A stretch of 64,000 bases of DNA from Anniella stebbinsi (GCA_029215795.1 JARDYH010000001.1:10590001-10654000); one strand, 5' to 3'. Positions 43,351-55,378 are shown, counted from the first letter of the stretch. The notes: generated by a model not told the origin, from the letters alone. Numbers and translations: made by a program.

Positions 43351-44650
43351 AGGTTATAAGACATGATGTCACCCCCCTCCATGTTTCTCTGCCTGAGTCT
43401 GCTTTATTGTTCTTGCCAATGGTCACATGTGTCTGTAGGTCCAATAAGAATGAACTCTTTCCCTGCCCCCCTAAATGTCAAGAACTATGCAATGGTGCTT
43501 ATGGATGTTTCTCCACATGGCGTGCCATCTTATACATGTTCTTAGCTTCAAGGTGAAAGATCGTTGCTAGGAGAAGAACCTCCTTAGATGAAGAATGGAA
43601 GTGTATGGGTCAGTCCCTGTATATATGTGACTGATCCATACACTTCCATTTCCTTGGAAATGTATGGACCAGGGTTGGTTGGGGGTATAATTTGTGACTC
43701 TCAGGCTGAAGAATAATTGTGTTGGTATGAAGGTACCATGGCCTCCTCAAGGACTATGATGATTCAGCTGCTGCACCACTGAAGTACAGGAATGTATTTC
43801 AGTCATTGAAACACAAATCATTACATAGGCAGCTACAGCTTTTAGCTGATCCATGCATAAGTCTACACAATTTCTTTTCAGCTAAGCTTAATTCTGAATA
43901 TCTTAGCCCCCCTCCTTCATTTTTCACTTTGAAGAAGACTACAATTTCCCTGTGATACACTGAGCTTTAAATTACTGTCGCGACCTCTCACCCTTAACTT
44001 AATCTCGACATAGCTTTTGTCTTTTGGATAAATGGAAATTTGTGTTAATCTTTTATTAGATATACTTACTTTGAATTATAATTGGATGACCTCTGAAGAT
44101 AATCATCAATTTTTGATCTGGGCCTCGATGAAAATAGAAAAATGTGGATCATTAATTATGCAGCCCTTTGAAGAAATGGTAGCGGTTGTGGTGTAAAATA
44201 TATCACATTCTCCATGATTGAAGGTTTTTTAATGCAAAGAGCTGCAAGTCTGCCATGGGGAGGCAAAGAAGGCCCAGATGTTCAGAGAACGTCCTCTTCG
44301 GGGCATCCCTGAGGTACCATTTCAAATGGTTCAATTTGAAAGTTAAACAGATAGCTTTTAATTTATGAGTTTAGCATTTCAGCTCACTCCTAAACATTAT
44401 TTGGAAAACCACTGGTTTCAGGTGAATTTGTTTCCAAATGCTCAGGAACAGTGACCTTGCTATCAGTTCCGACAGCCCAATAGCAGAAGTGGGCAGAGAG
44501 TGTTGCTATATAGTTTATTCACTAAGTGGCAATGAGCTTTATTGTATCTGGTTGAACTCTGCTGTAGGCAATACCACTGCCAAAGGTAAGCATGGTCAGG
44601 CACATACTGAGGGCCCACACCCAGCAGGGGACCATTGACAATAGACCCTT
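43351..44650. other. Non-coding, nothing recognised
   Basis: At 43595-43660 a short inverted pair (GAATGGAAGTGTATGG / CCATACACTTCCATTTCC) is visible. 43970-44200 is AT-rich with TTATAATTGGATGAC and CATTAATTATGCAGC. No genes were found. Confidence 0.4.
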
Positions 44651-44657
44651 AGATTTG

Positions 44658-44855
44658 CTCCTTCTCCTCCTCTCCTTCTCCTTCTCCTTCTCCTTCTCCT
44701 CCTTCTCCTTCTCCTTCTCCTTCTCCTTCTCCTTCTCCTTTTTCCTCCTCCTCCTCCTCCTCCTCCTCCTCCTCCTCCTCCTCCTCTCCTTCTCTTCTTC
44801 TTCTTCTTCTTTTGCTTCTTCTTCTTCTTCATCATCATCTTCTTCTTCTTCTTTC
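44658..44855. repeat. Polypyrimidine tract (CTTCTC/CTC/CTT)n
   Basis: About 200 bp is almost purely C and T on the plus strand, interrupted by CATCATCAT. Long open frames on both strands are low-complexity artefacts. Confidence 0.95.
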
Positions 44856-44929
44856 ACCACCACCACCACAACTGTAATCTGCTTGTTAAGTACTTCTCAC
44901 TCTGGCCACTAATACTAACACCTCATTTA

Positions 44930-45420
44930 TGCTAACACCTCTTTTAAAGTTAGGTAGGTGTCCACGGGGAACTTCCCGGTTCTATAAAATTCTACAAAAC
45001 CCATTAGAATCTATAAAAACCACAAAGGGTGTCGACCAAGGATCTATACCAGCGTCACTGCTTTTCAATTTATATATCAATGATGTGGTTTTACATCTGC
45101 CCAGCTCTTATTTCCCACGCAAAACAAGTGATAAAAATATTTCTACTCTCCTGTTTGCAATGGCACCATATTTAATGTAGGCTGGTTTATGACACCTTCC
45201 TCAATCCTTTGGTAGATATTGTAAAAAGGAAGATTCACAACCTAATTATTAAGCGACTAAAATGATAGTTTTTTTGGGGGGTGGGGAAGGATCTTGTGAA
45301 CATCTTTGGACATCAGATGGGATGGAAATCTTAGGTACCTGGGAGTGTTGCTTTCACAAACAGGAACCTGGGGACGACTTGTAAAATTCACGAAGGAGAA
45401 AGTGGGGGAAATAGTTTTAA
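44930..45420 (+). pseudogene. Decayed reverse transcriptase fragment of another LINE type
   Basis: The frame from 44929 reads KGVDQGSIPASLLFNLYIND, the RT motif QGS/C..SLLFNLYIND, then LLFA where the catalytic DD should follow. Further on, YLGVLLSQTGTWG (about 45337-45375) matches the post-catalytic RT region. It is neither L1 nor the L2 type seen elsewhere in the window. It is broken by stops and frameshifts. Confidence 0.6.
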
Positions 45421-46330
45421 GGTGCAATCCTGTGCATGTTTGGGCAGAAAAAGTTAGGTAGCGGGCCAGCTAGAAAGAAGGCAATGGCATCAACTGCTTA
45501 TCCATCTCACCAACCAAAATGAGAAAGAGATGAACAAGCAGGTTGCAATGGCAAAAGGAGGCGCGCGTTCAGGGAAGTCTTGTCAATGGGCCCCTCTGGT
45601 ATATGGACCCTTAGCATGCCTAGCCTTGACATCAGTCCTAATAGGTGGGGTGGGGGTGTCATCTTGTCCTTTGCCTCAGGTGGCAAAAGGTCTTGGATCA
45701 GCTCTGCTGTAAGCATTATTTTAGTTCCCAGTTCAACACGCACCAGCAACTCTCACACACAGAGCCTCACCAACAAGCAACGGTTTGACAGGAAACCGGA
45801 AAAGAGCAAACAAATATCTACGTGCCCAACCTCAAGAGCAGGGCGAGCAAAAGGAGAAAGGGGAGGAACCTACATAACAAAAGCAAATGAGCTGTGGGAA
45901 ACTCACCCGGGGTGATAAATCACTTGGCCCAGTAACATCTCATTTCATGCATGCCGAATTTTACTCTCCTTACAGTGAATCCTGGTAAGGATTCAATTTT
46001 CCAATTACCACTCCGGCATTCTTTAAACTGATGATCAAATCAAATTCTCTCTCATAACTTTATTTAAATCTTTCCTCCTCCACTGAGCTATAAAAGCGTT
46101 TTCTTCGAGAAAAGAAAATGAACTGAGGTGGTGGATAGCTGCATGCTAACTAACCTGGGTATATGGACGAATCTGTAAAGGTCCGTCATCCCCCACCCCT
46201 GTTCTCTTATTAGGCAATCTGACTACTTTTTGCCCTTTTAAATGCAAATATTAGACTAGCTTATGTAGGAGTCTAATTCTGCTGTGAAGATTGGCGTGGC
46301 ACGCTTCTTCTAGCATCACATCAGAATTAG
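45421..46330. other. Non-coding, nothing recognised
   Basis: No exon-like structure or repeat was identified. Confidence 0.45.
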
Positions 46331-46339
46331 AACAGGAGA

Positions 46340-46600
46340 GGGGCTGAGGCGCATTGGCAGAGCACACACGTTGCGTGAAGAAGGTCCCAGGTTTATCCCA
46401 GGTATCTCCAGGAAGGATGGGATAAGAATCCTCTCTGAACCCTGGAAAGCCTCTGCAGCTCAGTGTGGACAATCCTGAGCTGGATGAATCAATGGTCTGA
46501 TATGGAAGAAGCTGGCTTCCTATGTTCGTTAGGAGACCCATCACCCAGGGATAGAACACATACGTTGCACGCAGAAGGACCAACCTCTGGCCTCTCCAGT
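46340..46600 (+). mobile_element. tRNA-Ala-related SINE copies
   Basis: GGCTGAGGCGCATTGGCAGA, GGTCCCAGGTTTATCCC, CCTGAGCTGGATGAATCAAT and GGTCTGATATGGAAGAAGC follow the order of the SINE on the plus strand. A second partial head (GGGATAGAACACATACG) follows at about 46550. 46601-47690 has only (GA)n at 47313-47325, (ATCC)n at 47394-47417 and (CT)n at 47418-47448. Confidence 0.6.
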
Positions 46601-47413
46601 TTGCATTGGGAAAGACCCAACTCTGGAGAACTACTGCCAGACAGTTGTCCTGCCTGGCCAAGCCCAGGATGATTCTTTGGATGAAGTTTCAAAGACAACC
46701 CTTTGGATACTTTTGGCACTTCCAATGTCCCAGGCACCTCAAGAGAAGCTACACTGGGTTCACCTGCACTGATAGACTCCAAGGAACCAAGTCTGAGGAA
46801 GAGGTTGAGCATCTGTCTGGCCCTAAAGCATGCCAGTGCCAGACAGTGGAGGCACATTTCAAGCAACTAGGCTCTTTGGGAGTAATTGACTCACCCAGAA
46901 GCCTCTCATATGCTGCAGCTGAGTCCTGGATGGAGCTCTAGAAGCTCCAGCTTATAAGTCTTTAGGTGGGACCTACCAGCTGCTGGACCAATGTCCTTCT
47001 ACCAGCTCAAGTGCCTTGCTTCAACCCAAGTTCCCTAACCTTGCTTCAGGACTGATCTTTGGACTCCTGCTAGTCTCTTTCTTTGGACTGCATCTGTGTT
47101 GGACTGTTTACCTGTGTATTGACCCTGGTTATGCCTCAAACCCTGCCCTTGGACTTCTCCTTTCCTGAATGGTAATACTGCCCTCTTGACATGTGCTTGC
47201 CTACTGACATCTCCTGCTTTGAACTAACTTAAAGCCCATTCATTTCAATGGGTATACTCTACATGGGACTAAGATTGGATACGACCCTGGGTATGAGTAT
47301 TTTAACACAGAGAGAGAGAGAGAGAGGTGATCTTATGCCAATATCATCACCAGCTTACATTCTCTCAATCTTCCTCACATTCTCACATGCACCATCCATC
47401 CATCCATCCATCC

Positions 47414-47451
<38 letters not shown>

Positions 47452-47691
47452 CCTCTCCTCCACCAACAGGGAGAAACTCCCTCATCAAATGCTTTTGGCT
47501 CACAGTGATCCAGCTGCTGCCACTGCTGTGAGAAGAAGAAAGAGACTGGGAGACACATGTGAGCTCAGAGGCATGATCACAGAACGTGACTCTATGCCAC
47601 ACTCAGTGTTGCCGGAGGGGGTCTCAAAACCAGCACGAGAAGCACATGTCACTAGCATCCTTATCACACACATATACACACACATCATTTA

Positions 47692-47890
47692 TAACCCACA
47701 TCCCCCCTCCTCTTTCAAGGATGGCTTACATGGTCCTTCTCCTTTTCTCCATTTTATCCTCACCACAACCCAGCAAGATAGGTTAGACTGAGAGTCAGTG
47801 ACTGGCCAAAGCCACCCAGGGAGCTTCATGGCTGAGTGGGGGCTAGAACCCAGATCTCCCAAGTCCCAGCCCAACACTTGAGTCCACATA
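47692..47890 (-). mobile_element. tRNA-derived SINE (TAGTGGTTA family)
   Basis: TTTATCCTCACCACAACCC, GTCAGTGACTGGCCAAAGCC and GGGGGCTAGAACCCAGATCT are the reversed body and box B of the family at 11116-11369. Confidence 0.75.
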
Positions 47891-48214
47891 TAATGGAATA
47901 GGGCCCACAAGTTATTGATGTTCACGTGGTACCACTCCCCTGGCCCAGATTTCGTAGTTGTGGTAGTCATAGCCACTCATTCATCTCATACTAAGGGAAA
48001 ACATCATACTTAGAGACATGGCTAAGTTAAACCCCATTGATTTCAATGGGCTTACTCAATGTATGGCCAAATGTAGATCCAACCCATTATATTGTTCAGA
48101 TTTACACCCACTACCAGATCCATGAAACAAAATTCACAATCCTGACTGCAGGGAAGAGACACATATTTACACCACCACCCCTGCCTCCATCCTGCATCTG
48201 TACACTTTAGAAGT

Positions 48215-48495
48215 GTATTTATTCATTTATTGCATTTATATCCTGCCTTTCCCCCCTCCAAGGAACCCAAGGCAGTGTACATAATCCTCCTCCTCCTCCT
48301 CCTCCTCCTCCTCCTCCTCCTCCTCCTCCTCCTCCTCCATTTTATCCTCATAACAACCCTGTGAAGTAGGTTGGGCTGAGTGTCTGTGACAGACCCAAAG
48401 TCACCCAGTGAGCTTTCACGGCCGAGTGGGGATGAGAACCCGGATCTCCCAACTCCCAGTCCAACACTCTAACCACTACACCACATTGGCCCTCA
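48215..48495 (-). mobile_element. tRNA-derived SINE with expanded internal (CTC)n
   Basis: A TTTATTGCATTTATATCCTG tail is followed by CCAAGGAACCCAAGGCAGTG, (CTC)n at 48283-48337, TTTTATCCTCATAACAACCC and the tRNA-like head GAGAACCCGGATCTCCC...CTAACCACTACACCACA. The short GGA run present in this SINE family has expanded to about 18 triplets. Confidence 0.85.
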
Positions 48496-48499
48496 ACAG

Positions 48500-49320
48500 A
48501 AACATGGAACATTCTACTATTTCCAGTTCAGAGTGAGCTGAAATTTTGATCTTACCTTCTTCTCTTCTTGACCTCAAATTCTGATTCCTTTTATATTCCA
48601 ATTTACCCTTCAAGTCTGCCCTTTTTATCTTTCTTATGGCACCGACACAATATTATTATTGCGCCCTTAAGAGGGTTTACTGAAGCATCCAAAAGCATCT
48701 TTTATGTAGATTCCACACTCCTTTCCCATTTGCGCCAGACACAGACATAATTGCGACTTAATATGCTCCCTCTTAAAAAGAAGAAAGAAAAAAGGAGGTT
48801 TGCAACCATTTCTAACTTTGACCAATATTATGTGGCGAGCGGGCGGAGGGGGGAGGGGAGGAGAAGGCAAATATCATGTTTTAAAGCATAAGCAAATGGA
48901 AACATAATTCAAGGCTGACAAAGAGTTATGCTACCCAGAGGAAACCAAAACACACTCATTTGCATTTCTGCACCCAGCAACAGGGGCTATGAGGTGTCGA
49001 TTATGTTCCATGTGTGACCTTTTTAGTTTTTAGGTAATGTGCCTCAATTAATTGTCTGTGGCATCATAAAGAACCTTTTTCGCTGCAGCATGACTCTGAA
49101 AAGCCATAAAATTCTTGCCGTACAGCTGAAGTATGAAATGCACAGCTGACCTTAGCACTTAGCAATAGCTCACCGAAGCTAATGCAGACTTTCTTTTGGC
49201 ATAAATTACAGCGGAACCCAAACCTGACTAGGCTTAGCTAAAGCTTCCCTAGTAGACGCAGCCGGTTTTGGTAAAGTCATAGAAAAAGATCCAGGATTTG
49301 TATTTCAGCCCATCTGCTGA
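48500..49320. other. Non-coding; possible conserved stretch
   Basis: 48890-49230 lacks repeat signatures and includes CACTCATTTGCATTTCTGC and CTCAATTAATTGTCTGTGGC. It could be a regulatory element, with no direct evidence. Confidence 0.25.
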
Positions 49321-49324
49321 AATA

Positions 49325-49586
49325 CATAGAATCCTGGAATAGTAGAGTTGGAAGGGGCCTATAAGGCCACCAAGTCCCACCCCCTGCTCAATGCAGGAAT
49401 CCACTTTAAAGCATCCCTGACAGATGGTTGTCCAGCTGCATCTTGAAGGCCTCTAGCGTGAGAGAGCCCATGACCTCCCTAGGTCATTGGTTCCATGGTC
49501 GTACTGCTCTAACAGTCAGGATGTTTTTCCTGATGTCCAGCTGGAATCTGGCTTCCTGTAACTTGAGCCCATTATTCCGTGTTCTG
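49325..49586 (-). mobile_element. CR1 3' end (ATTCTATG-tail subfamily)
   Basis: ACATAGAATCCTGGAATAGT, AGAGTTGGAAGGGGCCTATA, CCAGCTGCATCTTGAAGGCC and CTTGAGCCCATTATTCCGTG are the reverse complement of a CR1 3' UTR. It is the same family as 57205-57605. Confidence 0.85.
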
Positions 49587-50010
49587 CACATGTGGATAGG
49601 GAGACATTTTTCTCCCTCCCTCAAAATACTAGAACCAGGGGTCATCCCATGAAGCTGGTTGGTAGGAGATTCAGGACAAATAAAAGGAAGTACTTCTTCA
49701 CACAGTGCATAGTTAAATTATGGAACTTACTAGTAGTGATGGCCACCAATTTGGATGGCTTTAAAAGCGGGTTGGATAAATTCCTGGAGGGGAAGGCTAT
49801 CCATGGCTACTAGCCCTGATGGTTGTGTGCTATCCCCAGTATTCAAGGCAGTAAGCCTGTGTGCACAGGTTGCTGGGGAACATGGGCAGGAAGGGGCTGT
49901 TGCACCATTTCCTGCTTTGTTGGTCCCTGGCCGACAGCTGGTTGGCCACTGTGTGAACAGAGTGTTGGACTAGATGGACCCTTGGTCTGATCCAGCAGGG
50001 CCCTTCTTAT
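49587..50010 (+). mobile_element. CR1 3' end (TTCTTATG-tail subfamily)
   Basis: GACATTTTTCTCCCTCCC, GGCCACCAATTTGGATGGCT, GCTGGTTGGCCACTGTGTGA and GATCCAGCAGGGCCCTTCTT match 32417-32860. It lies head-to-head with the minus-strand CR1 at 49325. Confidence 0.85.
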
Positions 50011-50260
50011 CCCAGAAATCCATTAAGAACGTCACGTTTCAAGACATGAAAACAAGTTACTCCTTTACCAAAGTGGTCTAAAAGTTTAAATTCATTTTGT
50101 GTGGATCAAATCAAGGGTTTCAGACAGCATTTGACCAGATGCCTCTGTCACCCAGAGATGGCATTAATGGGATGGTCTTGCACTATTGCTTGTCCCCAGC
50201 ATGTAGCATCTAGAACCTGCCCTCACATTACTATCATCAAGGGTAGGCATGGCTGGGCAC

Positions 50261-51467
50261 TAGGGGTGTGAACTGGATTGGCTCCGATCCACGATCCGGA
50301 GCCGATCCAGGGGAAATCGGATGCAATTATCCGATTTCCGATCACCACACTGGATCGTCCGATCTTTTCCAAACCGGTCCGGAAGGACCCGATCCGGTTC
50401 GGAAAAAATCGGAGGATCGGTGGGCGCCCACTGGTACCCGCCGCCGCTTCCATTGGCAGGCATCAGTGGGTGCCCGCCGATGGAAGCAGACAGCGGGGGG
50501 GGGCTTACATGGTGGGGGCTGTCCGCTTCCATCTGCGGGCTCCAGCGGGCGCCTGCCAATGGAAGCAGACAGCCTGGCCAGCTGAGGATCTTGGGGGGGA
50601 GGAGGGAGGGAGGGAGGGGAGTCCCGATGGAAGCGGACAGCGGGGGGGGGGTTTACCTGGGAGGGCTGTCCGATGGAAGCGGACAGGCTGGCTAGATGAG
50701 GATCGCGGGGGGGAGGCTTACCTGGGGGGGGTGCTGTCCGCTTCCATCCACGGGCTCCAGCAGGCACCCACCGATGGAAGCAGACAGCCCGGCCAGCTGA
50801 GGATCTCGGGGGGGGGAGGTAGGGAGGGAGGGGAGTCCACTTAACTGCTGGGGCATCTTCTTTCTTCACCTGCTGGAGATCTACTGAGAACTGGGCTTCG
50901 CGGCCTAGTCCTCAGTAGAGCGCCAGGTGACCTGGTGTTCTACTGAGGACTAGGCTGTGTAGCCTAGTTCTTAGTAGATCTCTGGCAGGTGAAGGAAGAG
51001 GACGCCCCGGCAGGTAAGGAGGAGCTTGAGAGGGGGAGTTTACCTGCCAGGGCCATCTGTTGCCATCCGCCAGGTGGCAGCAGATGGCAGAGGATTGCCA
51101 TGGCATGTAAGGAGAACCGCGAGGGGAAGGCTTATCTGCTGGGGCCGTCCACAGGCGCTCGCGGATGGCCCCGGGAGGTAACTGTGTGTGGGGGGAGGGA
51201 CGGGGGGTAGTAGGCCCCCACTCACCCACCCACCATCATTTTCCCCCCATAGACTTGCATTGGGGGAAAGCTTTCTTTCCCCCAATGCAAGTCTATGGGG
51301 AAAACAAAAATGGCGGCCGATCCAAAAATCGGATGTACGATTTTTGGATCGGGATCAGGCTTGATCCGGTCCGGGGGGGCTCCGATTTTGTCTGATCCAA
51401 TCCGGGACAAAATTGGAAGTCCCGACCCGGGTCCTGATCCAATCTGGGGGGTCCCTGCACATCCCTA
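50261..51467. mobile_element. Large non-autonomous hAT-like element (1.2 kb) with perfect 8-bp TSD
   Basis: The left end TAGGGGTGTGAACTGG and right end CCCTGCACATCCCTA are flanked by the exact octamer CTGGGCAC at 50253-50260 and 51468-51475. Both subterminal regions are dense in GATCCGG/ATCGGA words. The core (50450-50850) is a GC-rich array of GATGGAAGCGGACAGC and its reverse complement GCTGTCCGCTTCCATC, separated by G-runs. A perfect hairpin sits near the right end. The overlapping open frames on both strands (up to 188 codons) follow from this repetitive GC-rich core. No transposase motif was seen. Confidence 0.9.
51245..51300. repeat. Perfect 26-bp hairpin inside the hAT-like element
   Basis: 51245-51270 and 51275-51300 are exact reverse complements with a CTTT loop. 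The right arm TGCAAGTCTATGGGG plus the following AAAAC...AAAATGGCGG recurs as the first internal bases of the deletion derivative at 55685 and resembles 1826-1853. Confidence 0.9.
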
Positions 51468-51960
51468 CTGGGCACCTGCCAAGGGTCTACACCCATCTGG
51501 GGCCCACTACTGCAAGTCCCCTGGAGTTTCTCTTCCTCTTCACCATTGCATCCCCCTTGTCCACCTGCCTCTCACCCTGGCCCAGCCAACGGTGGTGGTG
51601 AGAAGGAGGAGCAGCAGATGCCACTGCCCACTTGCTCCCCGGGTCTCTGCCTGCCTGCCAAGCAAGCAAGCAAGTGGTAGCAATGATGTAAAGAAAATGA
51701 GGAACCATAGCAACTGGTGACAATGGCAGTGAGAAGATAGACTTGCTGAAGAAGGGGCCTGATGGAGGGTGTCTTGCCGAATGGCCTTCAAAAACCTGAA
51801 GCCAGCACAGGGCCTGTGTATGTAAAGATTCCATGTAGCTGCTATGGCTACATATTGCAAACAACAGGGATGGAGGAATTTGTCAATTGCGTTTTCTAAA
51901 TTTCTCATTTTTCAGATCTTCATTCTGGTTCATCCCATTTTCTGCATCATTTTGAGAAGT

Positions 51961-52472
51961 CTCCTCCTCCTCCTCCTCTTCCTCCTCCACCTCCTCTATC
52001 TCCTCCATCTCCTCCTCCTCCTCCTTCATCTCCTCCTCCTCCTCCTCCTCCTCCTCCTCCTCCTCCATCTCCTCCTCCTCCTCCTCCTCCTCCTCCTCCT
52101 CCTCCTTCATCTCCTCCTCCTCCTCCTCTATCTCCTCTACTCCTTCTCCTCCATCTCCTCCTCCATCTCCTCCTCCATCTCCTCCTCCTCCTCCTATCTC
52201 GTTCTTCTTCTCCTCCTCTTCCTCCTTCATCTTGTTCTTCTTCTCCTCCTCCTCCTCCTATCTCGTTCTTCTTCTTCTCCTCCTCTTCCTCCTTCATCTT
52301 GTTCTTCTCCTTCTCCTCCTCCTCCATCTCCTTCTCCTCCTCCTCCATCTCCTTCTCCTTCTCCTTCTCCTCCTTCTCCTTCTCCTTCTCCTTCTCCTTC
52401 TCCTTCTCCTTCTCCTTCTCCTTCTCCTTCTCCTTCTCCTCCTCCTCCTCCTCCTCCTCCTCCTCCTTTCTC
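51961..52472. repeat. 512-bp polypyrimidine tract (CTC)n/(CTTCTC)n
   Basis: It is almost exclusively C and T on the plus strand, with (CTC)n at 51961-52200, CTTGTTCTTCTTCTC-type interruptions to about 52310, then (CTTCTC)n and a closing (CTC)n. All long open frames here are composition artefacts. Confidence 0.97.
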
Positions 52473-55268
52473 ATTAAACTTAATGCATTTCTGGGCACAT
52501 TTCTGCTGATGCACATCTTTTTTGTATGCTATGCTGCTTAATGTACGCATTCTTTTTGCCAATTTCTCTTAATATAATTCATTTTGAGCACTACTTTCAC
52601 TTACATTTGGTTTTGTATGCACTTTCCCCTAATAATATATTCATTTTTGAATGCATTTTTTAACTGGAGAACTCCACCACAAATTTCAGAGATTTTTTTT
52701 ATTTAGTTAGTTATTGAACTGTTATACTGGCCATTAACTCATATTCATGGGGTGGTGTATTATATATATAGGTATAGATATAGAATAACATTTGGAGAAG
52801 TACACATTTAAAAGGATAGTTGAATTTCAGTTTGCATATAAGTTCAAAGTTTGCATTACATTTTAGGGATAGGGTTCAGGACCTCGGAGTTCTGGCTGAT
52901 TCTGACTAAAATCCAGAATGGTTTTAAAGTCCTACCGGAATTGGAGCCACCAGCCTGCACTCAGCTAAGCTCAGAGGGAACAGGGAAGTCTGAAGGAGGT
53001 GGTAGATAACACCAACATCCCTGCTAGTTAACACATGCTGGTGCTGCATCCCTGTGAGGCCAGAGTCCATGACACCATGACTTTTACTTGATGGCCACGT
53101 GGCTACTGACTTTGCTATTGGAGCAAATGAGTACAATGGACATTGGGTGTTGGGATGAAATACCAAAGTAGGGACTTTGCAAATGTCCTTTGCTTCCTTG
53201 TGAGTTTGTGAGTCAGATGGATTGTGAGTCAAATGATGTGGATGTGCCAGTGTTCTCTCCTATTCATTTAGGGAATCCAGTCAGCCTATAAAAGATTCGT
53301 CTAACGCTCTTCCACTCGGCCTCTCTGGTAATATATAGAACCACTTTCCTTCCTCAGTGCTGCATGTGACATTGGAAAATGTTCGTCTAATAGAAGAATC
53401 AATGCGGGCAAGTAAATGGCGTGTAAAATTGAGGAGAAAGTTCTTTACTTTTTCCTCAGTATTTATTGTCGCCAGGTATGCTCAGAATGGAGGCGGGTTG
53501 ACAAAGCGTTCAGGTGGAGTCTTCCATCCATCTGTAGCTTGTTTTCATTTAACAGTATAATTTCATGTCAAGAGAATTTATGCCCAGTTCTCACATGCAT
53601 TATATGATATGTTTAAGGTGCATTAAAAATGTTTTTGATCATCCAGCTTCGAAGAGGCATCCATTTATTCAGCTTCTGCCATCCAGAATATGACCTTCAC
53701 TTCTTCCATAGTGAAAGTGAAAACTGTCCTTTGCTTGAGAGACGTTCATTGCTTTTCCATTGCTCCTTAGTTAAAGAAATCTTGTTGCTTGACCGGAAAT
53801 GACTATTCGGACATTTAATGAAAAGCAATGGGACGATTCTCTTTTTGTGTGGGTCTCTGCGGTAGTTTACATGCATACGCAGCTGGACAATTCCCTGCCC
53901 ACTTCTTCAAGGGAACATCGGCATTTCACATGGTAAACTGGTTCACATTTGACAGCAACCAAGACAAATGAATCTGAATACTCATGTGGCAGACTGTTTT
54001 AAGGATAATTTTATATTTTAAAGCCTGTATCTATTTCTTTTGTGATGGACTGACTGTGAAGACCACAAACTGACTGATGGTGAAACTGGTTTATCACACA
54101 TGAATGCATCTAAAATCCTCAGCTTCTTTGTGTGTGTGTGTGTGTATGTGTGTGTGTGTTTGAGTGTATAAGAAGTTTCTTTGAAAGCCCAGAGAATTAC
54201 TGAGTAGGAGAGTATTGTGCGTGTAAACTTCATGTATCCAACTTCAGTAATAAGAACTTTGTAGATTCAGCAGTGCCGGCTGTTGGCTCCGATTTTGCCG
54301 AGGCTGTGAATCCATTTTCAGTTCCAGTTTGAACCAGAGAGAACTCCAAAAGAGGTATCCAAGGTGCTGAATCCAACCTCCAAACTAGGTGCAGGGCCTT
54401 GGATAGCTCATTTAGAGGTCTGGCTGTGTCTGACTGAAACCCAGAATGGATTTTCAGCTCCGCCAAAATTGGAGCCACCAGCCTCAACTGATATCTAGCA
54501 TCATTAATAAAATGGTCAGGGCTCGGGTCAGCACAGTTCACAAATCACTTCAAATGGAGAACTTACATTTAAGACCATTTCAGCTTGATTACCTTAACAG
54601 AGTGGTAGCCTGATCATGTCCCACTCGGCAGGTGCTTTGATACAAGCAAGGCCCATGAACAGCAGTCTGTTCTAGACATGTTGGGCAGAGCAGAGCCATG
54701 CGCAAATGGCTACTCAAAATCCTTCTCCCTGTTGGCAGGCAGAGAAATTGGTGGAGAATTTCACCCAATTTCTCCAAGGGGAGGAAAAAATTCTCAACGG
54801 TTTCTCGAAGGTTTGGCTCACCATGGGCAGGGTTTGCAACACAACTTCTGTCGTCTTTCCTAAGGGGTTTTTTGGGGGGTTTGTGCAGCCACTGCAGGTA
54901 GCAACAGCAGCAACTGTTTTGGTAAGCTAACCCCTATTTTGGATCCTCCACGGTACAAGTGTGAGGGAGTCAGGGTTGGATCCAGCTCCAGGGAAGACTT
55001 GGAGCTGGTGTTGTGCCAAAATTTGTCAGCCAACTTCCTAAAAATTTACTTCTTTCCATTGTTCTGCCTCATTATCAGGGCATTTTAGAATTTATTTTTG
55101 TGGTGCTCTTGCGCTGACCTAATCACAGTGAGGCAGCCAAGGAAGGCTTACTTTTGCATTGGTTTTTAATCTTTCCTTCCTACCTGTTTTTCTTTGAAAT
55201 TCCACCTCTAGGTTGGGTGGGTTTAAAAACACATCCAATGGAGCCTTAAAAAAATAACAACTTCTCAT

Positions 55269-55305
<37 letters not shown>

Positions 55306-55370
55306 AGACTTTAAACACTTGTGTCGTAATGGTTTCTGAAATCCGAACCTTAAGTAATTAGTAAAACATA
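52473..55370. other. Non-coding; decayed repeats and two (GT)n microsatellites
   Basis: 52864-52960 and 54290-54490 share GGAGCCACCAGCCT and CCAGAATGG...TT words, so they are two copies of one old repeat. (GT)n lies at about 54131-54160 and 55269-55302. 53340-53900 has no repeat signature. No gene is recognised. Confidence 0.45.
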
Positions 55371-55378
55371 GGCCCCTT

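Noticed and set aside
44522..44912. Open frames of 80-115 codons on both strands
   Set aside because: Same reason: low-complexity polypyrimidine tract.
50268..50869. Overlapping open frames of 105-188 codons
   Set aside because: They come from the GC-rich, inverted-repeat core of a hAT-like element. There is no transposase motif, and frames exist on both strands equally.
51844..52562. Long open frames on both strands (up to 221 codons)
   Set aside because: They lie in the pure CTC/CTTCTC tract and encode only Ser/Leu/Phe/Pro or Glu/Lys/Gly runs. Absence of stops follows from composition.
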